64,000 nucleotides of DNA from Azolla caroliniana (GCA_043228905.1 JBHGNT010000001.1:32860001-32924000); one strand, 5' to 3'; shown: positions 13,184 to 23,726, counted from the first letter of the stretch. The notes: a model not told the origin generated them from the letters alone. Numbers and translations: made by a program.

Positions 13184-13275
13184 TAATTGATTAAAGATAG
13201 GCCAAACGGTTTACTTGTGCAAGTAAACAATAACATATCTAATTATCATTGGCTCATCTTTAATCAAATTAATTG
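13184..13275. repeat. Imperfect inverted repeat with palindromic centre
   Basis: The left arm reads aattgattaaagataggcca, and the right arm near 13250-13272 is its near-complement (tggctcatctttaatcaaatt). Between them, 13209-13228 is gtttacttgtgcaagtaaac, with perfect 9-bp arms. The RNA could fold into a long hairpin. It resembles a small MITE or fold-back element, but no target-site duplication was identified. Confidence 0.6.
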
Positions 13276-13835
13276 ATCGATAGCCTTTTTAACATGTCAA
13301 AGAGTGTGACAATAACCTTTTTCATTTGCTTTATGTGAAAGGTGCATCTCAACGTCAAGACAGTCTCATCAGTCTTCCCGCACTTAAAGTCATGGTGCCA
13401 AATGACACTTGTCTTAATATTCATCTATTTGTATCTACATATAAAGATAACAGTCTCCTCAAACATACATGGCCTATGACAATCATGTACCAAAAGCTAG
13501 TATTTGTTTTTCGCTCTTGTTATATATCTACCACTATTACTTATGTTGTTGCTACTACAACTACCTTTTTTATGTGTTTTGAATGGCTCACAAGAACTTA
13601 CATAAGTTTAAAAGGTTATTGCAAAGTGCAAATGGTAAACACATCAAAATGTTGGCCATGAGAGGATTACGGAATCTCGTTCCAGCGTAAAATCACAATT
13701 TAAAACTCTTCCAATGTATTGTGTGGGTGCGGTCATTCATTTGTTTTCTTGTAAAAGTTGATTACATTTGCCTAGTCGATTGTGTGAAGTGTACGATCTA
13801 CATAATGCATATTCGTTCGTGATGCAGTAACATTG

Positions 13836-13978
13836 CATGCATGTATGTATGTATGTGTGTGTGTGTTGGTTGCAAAGAAAGGGGTATATGGTATGCATTT
13901 GATTGGCATGTATATATATATATAATAATATATGTATGCTACACATAATTGGTATGTATGTATGTATGTATGTTGCAT
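13836..13978. repeat. Second TATG/TG microsatellite cluster
   Basis: ATGT/TG repeats at about 13836-13867 and TATG units at about 13951-13975, with a TA run between them. They lie just upstream of a short GC-richer segment (about 13980-14150) that may be the promoter-proximal end of the first PPR gene. Confidence 0.85.
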
Positions 13979-14488
13979 GTAATTTGGGAGCTTCGAAAGA
14001 TTTGGGGGGGGTACCCTGCGAATTTCGTAAAACCAGGAGGGGTAGAATTCTCGACATTGTGAGGAGCTTTGCGGAGCAGTCGACTAGTCAGGACTCAGGC
14101 AGTCGTCGGTCAGTGGTGGTGCGGTGCAATCTTAGCGTTCCATGGAACGCAAGAAAATAAGCTTCTGGCTTTTCTTCAGTCTCTGATGACACACAGAGCC
14201 ATCCACGACGATGTCAATCCTCTTCATCTCAATAAAAAAGAAACGTAAAAAGACCTTCTCAACATTATACACCTCTGTATGTTGTTTTAGGGTTTGGCCT
14301 TTCCTCTTCGTTTAGCTTATCTTGCTATTTTCCTTCTCTCTCTCTCCTTTTCTCTGTTAGGAACTTTTATGAAATGCTCATGATGCAGAAAAATATGCAG
14401 CGAATGGGTCATGTAAGACATAGAGATTTATCCATAAACACCTATTCTCTTATCCAAGGCACAATGGTATTTCTTTTTTCTCTTTCAG

Positions 14489-15378
14489 ACATCATCTAAG
14501 CTCAAATTTAAGGTAAGATCGTTCCTTTTATCCTTTTCCTGTTTTAATTTGATTTTTGAAGGATATAGTCACATTGAAAAGAAGAATTTATTTATAAGAC
14601 AAGGATGATAATCATCTTTTATAGAGGAGAAAAGATGAAAAATTTCGGCTAGGATATTTTCTTTTTTGTGGAACTGTACTGATATTTGCTGTTTGCATCT
14701 TTTCCTGTAAGACCCGGCATTTTTAGCGAATTTTATTTTTGGAGGGTTTCAGTGAAAAATACTTGTTTATTAAGAAATCGACGAGAATGAGAATGAGAAA
14801 TTAATTTTCTATCCATAATAAGAAAGTAAAACAAAACGAAGAATGGCACTGCTGATAAATTGAAGATCCCTCCATTTCTTTTTCATGCCAAGTCCTTTCC
14901 TTTTTGTTGCATTTGATTGTTTATGCACATCTAAGAAAAAAGCGTCATTACTCTAGAAAGGACGGAAATTGAGAAATTATTTCTCTTTTCATCCCAAGAA
15001 AGGAAATGAAGGATACGATTACCTTTGGTGCCCGAAAGAGCTTTACAGTTTTCTTTACCATAGAAAAGGATGGGAATTAACACTTTTTTGTATTTTCATC
15101 CTAAGAAAGCGAGATCTTTCCTTTGTGTAGAATTTGAATGTAAATGCACTGAAGGATACAGATTCAACAAAACGGACTAGAAAGGGATGCAACTCTGCAT
15201 TTATTTAGTTTTTCCATCCCAAGGAAGTAAAGAAATGAACTGGAAGATCCTAACAGTTCCTGATCATCGATTTGAGTTCTGCTGCTGGACATATCCAGAG
15301 TCAGTGGAAAGAAGAAATCATTCCTAGAAATGGATGGGAATGAGAAATTATCTTTCTTTTTCCTAAGAAAGAAAAGAA
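14489..15378 (+). other. Leader region of PPR gene 1, built of degenerate repeats
   Basis: A 24-nt candidate micro-exon (14489-14512) sits between a pyrimidine-rich tctctttcag acceptor and a perfect AAG/gtaag donor. From about 14.76 kb to the start codon a unit of the type gaaaggatgggaatgagaaa - pyrimidine run - catcccaagaaag - aaatgaa recurs about five times (near 14780, 14955, 15060, 15178 and 15324) with 100-150 bp spacing. No coding sequence is seen. The leader interpretation is inference from position and splice-like signals. Confidence 0.45.
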
Positions 15379-18285
15379 ATGAAGAAGGGTGCTTTTGGTA
15401 ACTGGAAGATCATTAGCTTAAACGAGGCCCTGGTTTCATTGGAAGGAAACTTGTTGCCTAAGCCATCCATTCAAGACTTATCCTGCCTTTTGCATAAATG
15501 CAGCAATTTAAGGAACCGAGATGGTGCCTTACGGATGCATTCTTACATGAAAAAAAATGGACTTCAATCCGATAAATTGTTGGGAAATTATATGGTTTCT
15601 TTGTTGGCAGATTTCGGAATCATGGATGAGGCTCAAAAGGTATTTGATGGACTCAGTCATAGAAGTGAATGGTCCTGGAATTCTCTTATGAGAGGCTACA
15701 TCAATTCTGGAAATCCAGAACTTGCTCTGGCACTGTATCAACAGATGCAAATAGATTCTGTACATCCTTCTGCACATGTATTTGTGGGATTGTTGAAGGC
15801 TTGTACAAAGCTGAAGGATCTTCAATTAGGTTTGCAAATACACATAGAAGTTGCCAGAAGAGGTTTTTTCGCTAGCAATATCTTTGTTGGCAGTGCGGTG
15901 GTTGCCTTATATTCGAAATGTGGCTCACTGGCAATGGCAAAAGAAGTATTTTATTGTCTTCCAGTGCAACATGTTGTTGCTTGGACTTCATTAGTTACAG
16001 GATATGTTGAACATGGGGATTGTGAGGAAGCACTTACATGTCTAGAACAAATGAAGCTTGAGGGTGTTTTTCCTAATACTGTTACATATATTTGCAGCTT
16101 GAAAGCTTGTACTAGCATGAGAGATATTGTGAATGGGCAGAAGATACATGTTGAAATCATAAGCCAAGGGTTATCAATCAATGATGTTGTTGTTGGCAAT
16201 GCATTGATAGATATGTATGCTAAATGTGGATATATTGGTGTTGCAAAAACAGTATTTGACATGCTTTCAGCTCAAGATGCAGTCTCGTGGACATCTCTTA
16301 TCTCAGGCCATGCTGAAAATGGGGATACTCAGCAAGCTCTTAGATATTTTGAAAAGATGCAAAGTGATGGTGTCATTCCAGATGCTCACACCTTTGTTTG
16401 TATGTTGAAACTTTGTAGCACTATTGGAGCCACAATGAAAGGCCAAGAAATACATGATAAGATTGAAAGACAGGGACTGCTCAGAAAAAATGTTATACTT
16501 GGCAGCGTTTTGGTGGATATGTATGTCAAATTTGGTTTGCTTATAAAAGCACAAGAAGTGTTTGATGGACTACCAGTCCAAAATGTGGCTGCATGGAATG
16601 CATTAATTACAGGATATACTGAACATGGTCAAGATGAAGAAGCGCTCCAGTGCTTTGAGCAAATGCAATGTCAGGGTGTTCCTGCTGAAGCAGTCACTTA
16701 CATTTGCACGTTGAAAGCGTGTGGCAACATTCAAGCTATAGAAAGGGGCCAAGAAATTCATGCTGAGGTTGAAAGAAATGGATTATTGGAAAGAGAGCTT
16801 ATCGTTGGTAATGCTTTGATTAATATGTATGCTAAATGTTGTTTTCTTACGGCTGCGCATGAATTGCTTGAGGCACTTCCTATTCGAGATGTGGTCTCAT
16901 GGAATGTACTCATATCAGGATACATGGAACACGAGTTCAGTGAAGAAGCAATCAGCTGTTATGAACACATGGAAATTGAAGGTGTGTCTCCAGATTCTGT
17001 CTCATTTCTCTGCAGTTTAAGAGCTTGTTGTAGTAGAATAGGATTAGGGAAAGGGCAAGAAATACATGCAGAAATTGAAATGCGAGGCCTAGTTGAAACA
17101 GACATTGCTGTCGGTAATACATTAGTCTCGATGTATGCCACATTTGGGTCACATTTTGAAGCACAACATCTGTTTCATATGCTTCCTGTTAGGAACACAA
17201 TTTCATGGAATGCATTAATTTCAGGGTATATTGAATGTGGGCACAATGAGAAAGCACTTGAGTATTTTCAGAAAATGAGGGTTGAAAATGCTCAGCCAGA
17301 TATTGTTACTTTCATCTCTTGTTTGAATGCATGTAGCTCCATTCAAAATCTCAGCAAAGGTGAAGAAATATATGCTGAAATAGAAAAACAGGGATGGTTA
17401 GAAAAGGACATTGTAATTGGCAACACTCTAGTGAACATGTATGCAAAATGTGGTCAGCTCGATAAAGCACTTAATATTTTTGAGGAGCTTCAAGTTCGAG
17501 ATGTAGTCTCATGGAATGCATTAATTGCTGGATATGCTGAACATGAATACGCCGAGGAAGCTCTCTCATGTCTTGAACAAATGCAAATTGAGGGTGTTTC
17601 CTTGAGTCCCGCCACACTTGTTTGTGGGTTAAATGCTTGTGGAAAAGTTGGAGCTCTGGACAAAGCTGGTGAAATACATACTGAAATTGAAAGACAAGGA
17701 TTGCTAGAAAGGGATCTTATTCTTGGCAACTCATTGGTTAGTTTATACTCCAAATGTGGCTGGCTTGACTTAGCACAAAAAGTATTTGACAAACTTCCGT
17801 TGCGGAACGTAGTGTCAAGAACCATTCTTATGGTGGGATATGCCCAGATTGGTGAATGTGAAAAAGTAGTGTCTATATTTGATACAATGCTAGAGGAGGG
17901 TATAAAGCCAGATTCAGTTACTTTTATTGTTATTCTAGCTGCATGTAGTCGTGTTGGTCTGTCACATGAAAGTGAAAGGTTCTTTGAATCAATGAGCAAA
18001 GAATATGGTGTACCTCCAATGCTTCAGCACCGTGCTTGTATGGTTGACCTCCTTGGTCGTATTGGCCAAGTCGATAAGGCAATAGAAATGATAAGGAAGA
18101 TGCCGGGTCTTCCGAATGTTGTAATTTGGCAAACAATATTAACTGCCTGTCAAAAGTGTGGAAATTTCAAGCGTGGGAAAGAGGCCTTTGATGAAGCTGT
18201 AGGTTTGGATGAAAGGGATGCTATAGCCTATGTCTTTATGTCTCATATCTGTTCTGGCGTTGAATTGCAAGAGTTTCAATCGTAA
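15379..18285 (+). CDS. PLS-class PPR protein with E1-like C-terminus, no DYW
   Basis: A single 968-residue open frame. About eight PLS cycles of roughly 101 residues are visible, marked by VVSWNALI-x-GYxEHG-like lines (SWNSLMRGY, AWTSLVTGY, SWTSLISGH, AWNALITGY, SWNVLISGY, SWNALISGY, SWNALIAGY, then an aberrant SRTILMVGY). Each cycle also carries a KACxxxxxIxxGQEIH and a GNALIxMYAKCG segment. The C-terminus has P2-L2-S2 (SVTFIVILAACSRVG, MVDLLGRIG) and an E1-like motif ending AYVFMSHIC, then stops; there is no E+ or DYW deaminase domain. Such proteins bind organellar RNA one base per repeat and, if they act in C-to-U editing, need a DYW partner in trans (family knowledge). The ATG at 15379 opens the frame. 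A strong gtaagg donor overlaps the TAA stop; see findings. Confidence 0.93.
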   Translation: MKKGAFGNWKIISLNEALVSLEGNLLPKPSIQDLSCLLHKCSNLRNRDGALRMHSYMKKNGLQSDKLLGNYMVSLLADFGIMDEAQKVFDGLSHRSEWSWNSLMRGYINSGNPELALALYQQMQIDSVHPSAHVFVGLLKACTKLKDLQLGLQIHIEVARRGFFASNIFVGSAVVALYSKCGSLAMAKEVFYCLPVQHVVAWTSLVTGYVEHGDCEEALTCLEQMKLEGVFPNTVTYICSLKACTSMRDIVNGQKIHVEIISQGLSINDVVVGNALIDMYAKCGYIGVAKTVFDMLSAQDAVSWTSLISGHAENGDTQQALRYFEKMQSDGVIPDAHTFVCMLKLCSTIGATMKGQEIHDKIERQGLLRKNVILGSVLVDMYVKFGLLIKAQEVFDGLPVQNVAAWNALITGYTEHGQDEEALQCFEQMQCQGVPAEAVTYICTLKACGNIQAIERGQEIHAEVERNGLLERELIVGNALINMYAKCCFLTAAHELLEALPIRDVVSWNVLISGYMEHEFSEEAISCYEHMEIEGVSPDSVSFLCSLRACCSRIGLGKGQEIHAEIEMRGLVETDIAVGNTLVSMYATFGSHFEAQHLFHMLPVRNTISWNALISGYIECGHNEKALEYFQKMRVENAQPDIVTFISCLNACSSIQNLSKGEEIYAEIEKQGWLEKDIVIGNTLVNMYAKCGQLDKALNIFEELQVRDVVSWNALIAGYAEHEYAEEALSCLEQMQIEGVSLSPATLVCGLNACGKVGALDKAGEIHTEIERQGLLERDLILGNSLVSLYSKCGWLDLAQKVFDKLPLRNVVSRTILMVGYAQIGECEKVVSIFDTMLEEGIKPDSVTFIVILAACSRVGLSHESERFFESMSKEYGVPPMLQHRACMVDLLGRIGQVDKAIEMIRKMPGLPNVVIWQTILTACQKCGNFKRGKEAFDEAVGLDERDAIAYVFMSHICSGVELQEFQS

Positions 18286-18708
18286 GGCCAACTATTGATG
18301 ATTTACTTAGTAATGATGATTGATTTCACACATATTTAACATTTTGATGATCAGTTTGTTGTTCTCCAGGAGCAAGAAGAATTTACAAGGCATGTGAGAC
18401 ATGTTTCTAAAGGAAGCTGCATGTTCTTCGGTCTTGGATTGGATATAATTGATGGTGAAAATATGGTTTATGTGAGCCTGGTCTTTGGTTTAAGGAAAGA
18501 AGCTCTAGCCCCATTTACGTCAGATTGGCCTACCTAAATCTGGAGCAACACTACCCCAATTTACATCATGTCGTATTGTAAGGAATATTCTTGCATCCCT
18601 TTGACGATGCTACTATTCTAATTGTATTTTATCTCCATAAGCTCAAACCATGGCTCACCTAAGACAACCGGTTTAGGGTTCACAAACAGTGACCGAATCA
18701 CGGTTAGT

Positions 18709-19010
18709 GATCCAAAAACCCCAGTTGGAGTCCCTGAATCACGTTATATGACCTGAAAACTCTACTTGGGGTCTGTGAATCCCATTTTGTGACCCAAACA
18801 CCCTGCTTGGGTTCCCTAATCATGTTCTGTAACAAACGCCTTGCTTGGGGTTCTTGAATCACGTTTTGTGACCCAAAAACCCCGTTGGGGGTCTCTAAAT
18901 CATGTTTCATAATTAAATCATGGTTTGTGAGTTGCTTGAGGCCCCGAACCACATATTGGGACCCAAAAACCTTGCTTGGGGCTCCCGAATCATGGTTTGT
19001 GACCCCAAAA
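18709..19010. repeat. Degenerate minisatellite, unit about 42-48 bp
   Basis: Seven or so units of the form tgacccaaaaacc-cttggggt-cctgaatcatg-tttg start near 18709, 18749, 18797, 18827, 18869, 18959 and 19000. Units differ by 15-30 percent. An 82-residue frame on the minus strand is only the repeat read through, with its G-V-F-G-S motif recurring, and is not a gene. The region lies downstream of PPR gene 1. Confidence 0.85.
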
Positions 19011-19451
19011 AATGCTATTATTTTTATTGTAAAAAAAAATCAATGTCAATGTTGTGAGATCTTTTTTTTGGAACAATATTTTTGTGTGTCTCAATCTCAA
19101 ACTAAACAATGAATGGTTGAATCCACAATGTTAACCTCTTACTAACTCGATGAGCATCAACACAAACTTTTGTTGAGTCAGGTCTCTCCAATATGAAGAT
19201 GACCAAAGAAAGGAAAAACATTGCTACGATATGGGTTTTGTATTTCATCAATTGGGGGGGATATCAATCATGATGTATTTTTAGGCTACTGAACTCCAAG
19301 ACATAAGTAGAGAGAACAAGAATTTGTTAACACAAAATAGATATTCGTGTAAACCAAACCTTCATGAACGAAATCATTTGCCCCACTATCCCTAGGTGTA
19401 CTTAAGATTGAGCATGTGGACGCAAATCCAAATGCATCATGGTGCAAAAAC

Positions 19452-19495
<44 letters not shown>

Positions 19496-20110
19496 TGATT
19501 ATCGCGTTCAAGGTTAAATATGACCTATGAGACAAAAATTCACATAATGCATGTGAAAGTGAGTAGCTTGGATGATCAAGAACTCTACTAATGAATGTTG
19601 CAAATCAAGAGCGCACACTATGACCGTGAAAGAAATTCATGCAAGGATTGAATAAAACCTAGACGAGACGGGAGTTCTTATATATCCAATGCGAGGACTT
19701 GGACACGGTCTATAAAATATTTGATGGCTGTGGTGAATCAATTAAGGAAGGTGAAGAAGTCCTTTGCCTTTCCTCATATCCACACGACCACCAATGGTTT
19801 CACACACCGCAAGTGTCGGTGCGGACGTATGGCATTGATATGAAGAAGTCAGATGGTCCTTTACAATCAAATCGGCGATGAAGAGGTAACAACACGGAGC
19901 AACATCCGGACAAAGAGTCAAGTGTGTGCACTGTGAACAACAAAAAGAGGCCAAAAGTGCTTCCGAGGGAAGCCTAGATAGAGAAGGATATATAAACATA
20001 TATATATACAACATTCATATTACATTGGTAGAGTATGTAGATGATGAAGTTATTCTTATGTAGTAGTGTATTGTATGTCTAGTAGTAAATAATAGTACAT
20101 AGATATAGCA
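19011..20110. other. Gene-free stretch upstream of TAF9
   Basis: Contains a (GA)n microsatellite at 19455-19492 and AT-rich unique sequence. A 60-residue frame at 19699 has no family resemblance and I do not call it. The last part is presumably the distal promoter of TAF9. Confidence 0.55.
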
Positions 20111-20114
20111 GCTG

Positions 20115-20190
20115 CTGAGTGCATAATCAGGATTTGAACCCACAACTCCTGAACCTTTGGAACAGAACAGAGCCTCCCCAACTGGAAGAA
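20115..20190 (-). mobile_element. tRNA-derived SINE-like fragment in the TAF9 5' flank
   Basis: The minus strand contains GGTTCAAATCC (20140-20130), a perfect match to the Pol III B box. About 45 bases upstream on the same strand is ttggggaggctctgtt, resembling a tRNA D-arm, and the segment between is ccaaaggttcaggagttg. The same order (TTGGTAGGC..CCAAAG-TTCA) occurs at 43.6 kb on the plus strand, suggesting one family. The fragment does not fold as an intact tRNA (poor T-stem), so it is not called as a tRNA gene. Confidence 0.45.
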
Positions 20191-20261
20191 GAAGAAGAAG
20201 AAGAGGAGGAGGAAGAAGAAGAAACAGAGTTGAGAGAGGAGACAGAGAGGAGGAGGAGGCC

Positions 20262-21830
20262 ATGGGGGGTTCCGAGGAAGGTGAAGACGGGGACGAAGAA
20301 GAGGTGGAGACGGATCTTCCAAAGGATGCGAAGCTTGTGAAGAGCATTCTGAGGTCGATGGGCGTGAAGCAACATGAGCCTCGTGTCGTTCATCAATTCC
20401 TCGACTTCTGGTATCGCTATGTCGTGGAGGTCCTAGGGGATGCCCAGCTCTACTCGGAGCACGCCGGTAAGCCGTCCATTGATTCTGACGATCTGAAGCT
20501 CGCCATTCAAGCTCGGACCTCTGGTGGCTCCTCCTTCTCCCAGCCACCGCCCAGAGAGGTATTTTACACTTCATCGCTGTTCCCCTTTCCCTGTTTTTGT
20601 TTCGACGGAGAGATAGATAGATAAATTGATGCCCAGGAAGATGCATAATGTCTACTTTGTGGTCTGGGTCGAGCCACTGTGAAGATCAAACTTGGGTTTT
20701 TTCTTAAATTTCCTTCTTTTTGGTTACTAAGATGTAAGCCACAATGTCAGAGAGAGAGAGAGAGATCATGAAAATTATGACTGAGAATTAGTTGCGTGCA
20801 AGGATAGGCTCCGCCTGCAAATGTGGAGAAAGCAAGTGAATCTGATTGAACTGGGAGCATTGTAACAGACTGTGATACTCAGACTCATTAATTTGAACCG
20901 GGGTTTGGGGGGGGGGGATGCATAGAAATGACACAGTAGTAAATTTACCTGCCCTAAGTGTTTTTTTTTGCTTTAGCTAGTGCACTTAAGGATGTGGAAT
21001 TAAGGGAAAGGAGATGACTTGTCATCTTACACATCGAAATATTTATTATTGTTGTGGATTGGTAGCACAATCATCTCTTCAAATTCTTACAATAGTAGAT
21101 TTCAGACTCTATAAACAAAACTTAAAAAGGAAAATACAGAGCTATGTAAAATTGACCTTGTACCATTCAGAATGTAATCATTGTTTTTGTGGAAATACAG
21201 ATTGTGGTGGGTTTGTGCCAAGGGTATTGTTCAAATTGGTAGCTTCTGGTCCTAGAGTCAGGGTAAGGCTTTAAAAGCATTATGGGAGTGTAGACATATG
21301 GCCACTCACAATTTCCTTTCTTATAGAGGATATTACCTTGTGCTAAGCCCTTGTATTAGTTCATGGGTAGCTGTTAAGTCACTGGTTTGTCTGAGCCATC
21401 TTTGTTTTTTATGGAGTTTAATTCTGTTTTTTTTTGTTTTTTTGGTCCCCTGTTTGGCCTTGACAAAGAAAGAATATTAATGGAGTTAAATTTTCTTTTT
21501 CTTTTTTCTTGACCTTGACAAAAAGTACAGGTATTAATGGAACTGGCTAGGGTGAGGAATAGTATACCCTTGCCAAAGGCTATTAGTGGACCAAGTATTG
21601 CATTGCCTCCAGAGCAAGATATGCTTGTAGCACCGAATTATCAAATTGCAGCGCTACAAATGAAGAATATAGATGAGGTTGAAGGAGATGATGGTGGTGC
21701 AAGTCACACACCCACTACTTCTTCCGAAAGAAATGGCATGCCACCTCCAACAACATCACAACACATGGACCACGATAGTTCTAGGAAAGTTACTTTTAGC
21801 CTTTCTGGTAGTAAAAGACCCCATAGTTAA
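20262..21830 (+). CDS. TAF9: TFIID subunit TAF9
   Basis: Two exons, 20262-20558 and 21531-21830 (TAA), joined in phase 0, give 198 residues. After a short acidic N-terminus comes the H2B-like histone fold (about residues 18-90): [57 protein letters not shown]. The second exon starts [16 protein letters not shown] and continues [16 protein letters not shown], the conserved TAF9 region, and then a Ser/Thr-rich tail. TAF9 pairs with TAF6 through the histone folds in TFIID and also occurs in SAGA, at nuclear promoters (family knowledge). The start is the ATG just before the acidic segment, preceded by a GAA/GAG-rich leader. The 972-nt intron contains a run of 11 G near 20907 and falls right after the histone-fold exon. 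Confidence 0.96.
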
Positions 21831-22241
21831 AAGGTCTTTTTACAACATGAACCAGTCTGGACTTTATATTCATCTCCTATTTGAGAGCTGAATGTATTTT
21901 TATATTCTAAACTTACTAACAATTTACATGATACTGTATGTGTATAATGACTGAAATTGTTTTTGTGTTCTCCAATTGCATTTGTCGAAGGGTTGCATGA
22001 GTCACACTGCTTTATTTAAAAAATCTTCAATTGTCGAAGAACCAAATGAATAATACATCATCTGTTCATTAAATCATTCTGCTAGGGAATTGTTTCAAAA
22101 AATGTAGTCAAGGAGGATCTACTAATTTCAGCATAAATAGGGGAAGCTCTTCTTATCTCCCACCATATCAATAGCTTGAAAATGGATCTCCAATATGCCA
22201 CATTCATCTATGGATTCAAGATCTTCAAGTGTATCTTGCAC

Positions 22242-22327
22242 GCAAGAAGCAATTTATTAATGACCAGAGTTTTGAAGTTGATATGCAAGAAGCAATTGAT
22301 TAGCTACCTGAGTTTTGAAGTTGAATG
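22242..22327. repeat. 43-bp direct repeat
   Basis: gcaagaagcaatt, then acc-gagttttgaagttga, occurs at 22242 and again at 22285 with a few substitutions. It is a small tandem duplication in non-coding DNA. Confidence 0.75.
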
Positions 22328-23430
22328 AACATGGAGATGCTTTTAGTACCACAATGAAGGATGTCAAATTGCAGTATGAAGGATTTTGGAAAAAACAATA
22401 TGATTTGCTCATCCCATTGTTAAATTGCCTTGGATATTCCAAGGAATGTAAAATTTCATGCACATGCAAAGCATCTGCAGTTCAAAGTTAAAACCCAAAT
22501 ATAACATGTAGTGGAGATTCAAGCTAGTCAGCACAACAATGTGAAGAGATACGTGAAGCTTTGATATTTCATGGACATGATTTACTCTAGAATTGGCAAA
22601 GTCTTCTTCTCCATGCGAATTAGACTAAGATGAAGGTATCATATATGGTAGTATGAAAAAATAGTGTGGCTACTTTTTTGCAATGTTATCAAGTGCCAGA
22701 CATATGGTACTTTCACCGTCTTTCCAAGGTAATAATATGATGGTGTTGCCTTCTCAATTGCGTGTGTATTATACACTAGTTAATCTACTTGAATACATGA
22801 ATGCCATGCCCCATCGTTTGCTTTGATGATGATTCTATTTTCTAAGGTTTGAATCATACCTAAATACTCTTTCGGCGTCTTAATGCATGATTTCTAAAAT
22901 AATTTGGAGTAATTCAAGAGATAATGATTGGGTCGAGTAAATGGTCATATTTAGTCAATCACACATGTAAAAAATGGGGGAATAAAGTCGTAATAATTGG
23001 ATCATTTTGGTAAGGTAATTTTAAGGAAGAAGGTCGTTATCATTTGATTGGCTCATCAATGATTCTCATGTAGAGATAATGCCCGGGTTGTGTGGTAATG
23101 TTTCTACGCTCATGCGTTGTACCACCATGTGCATGTATTATATGTGCAATTGAATGATTCATTCCTTATGACTAAATTTCTTGGGAAATGCATTGGTAGC
23201 TATAAATTAGTCGTGTATTTGCGGCCTTTGCCGGTTAGTGGATGAGTGTGAATCCAACCTCTAGGTGGGTGTGAAAGTAGAGGCGAGAAGCCTCTAGTGT
23301 GTGTTCATTTTGTTTGACATCGGAGTGATGTTAATTATACTCATGCAAACACGAGAAGTGGACCCACAAGTCGAACGATTCGGGGGGGAGTAAGTATTTC
23401 GAATCTCTCATTTCCGCAAACCCGATGGAT

Positions 23431-23594
23431 GATACTAGTAATAAGCCAACGGTATATCGGAAAAGATGGTAGAGAGTCGTTGTCATCGACACGAGGGAGG
23501 GTGTGTGTGTGTGATACTGGTAATAAGCCAACGGTATATCGGAAAAGATGGTAGAGAGTCGTCGTCATCGACACGAGGGAGGGTGTGTGTGTGA
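23431..23594. repeat. 82-bp tandem duplication, nearly identical copies
   Basis: gatactagtaataagccaac at 23431 recurs at 23513. The 82-bp copies differ at about two or three positions and by a GT dinucleotide step, so the duplication is recent. It lies 360-530 bp upstream of the I9 start codon. Confidence 0.95.
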
Positions 23595-23712
23595 ACATCA
23601 TAAACCATTAGTTTTGCGCAAACACTTACTTTTGACACACACAAAAGTGTGTCCCAAGTGACAAGAAGGGCTGCTAAGTAAGTTAGTGTGGGTGGTGGTG
23701 ATGGGTATTCAT

Positions 23713-23726
23713 CACACACGTGTGTG
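23713..23726. promoter_or_regulatory. ACGT-core palindrome upstream of the I9 gene
   Basis: cacacacgtgtgtg is a perfect 14-bp palindrome with an ACGTG core like those bound by plant bZIP/bHLH factors (ABRE or G-box-like). It is about 230 bp upstream of the I9 ATG. It could also be a by-product of nearby GT/CA repeats. Confidence 0.3.

Larger units (their letters stand above)
10141..13740. other. Gene-free stretch between FLZ and the first PPR gene
   Basis: AT-rich DNA with no recognisable coding region. Reading frames are short and show no family motif. It contains the 289-bp duplication (12.5-13.0 kb) and the inverted repeat near 13.2 kb, listed separately. Confidence 0.6.

Noticed and set aside
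18370-18540. Open stretch after PPR gene 1 as an E+ or DYW extension
   Set aside because: It lacks the expected PGxSWI and HPxxxxI/DYW residues. The only in-phase splice into it reaches a stop after nine codons.
18704-18952. 82-codon minus-strand frame downstream of PPR gene 1
   Set aside because: It is the 42-48 bp minisatellite translated; its internal repetition follows the DNA repeat.
19699-19881. 60-codon plus-strand frame upstream of TAF9
   Set aside because: No family resemblance and no supporting exons.
20115-20190. A functional tRNA gene on the minus strand
   Set aside because: The B box is perfect but the T-stem pairs poorly and no acceptor stem or anticodon arm could be folded; SINE-like fragment preferred.
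20056-20646. 196-codon minus-strand frame opposite TAF9 exon 1
   Set aside because: It is antisense to the conserved TAF9 histone-fold exon and rich in Ser/Pro/Phe from the GAA-rich leader; no family resemblance.
22330-22490. Open plus-strand stretch (EGFWKKQYDLLIPLLNCLGY)
   Set aside because: Looks mildly protein-like but is short, bounded by stops, without a supported start or splice partner or known family.
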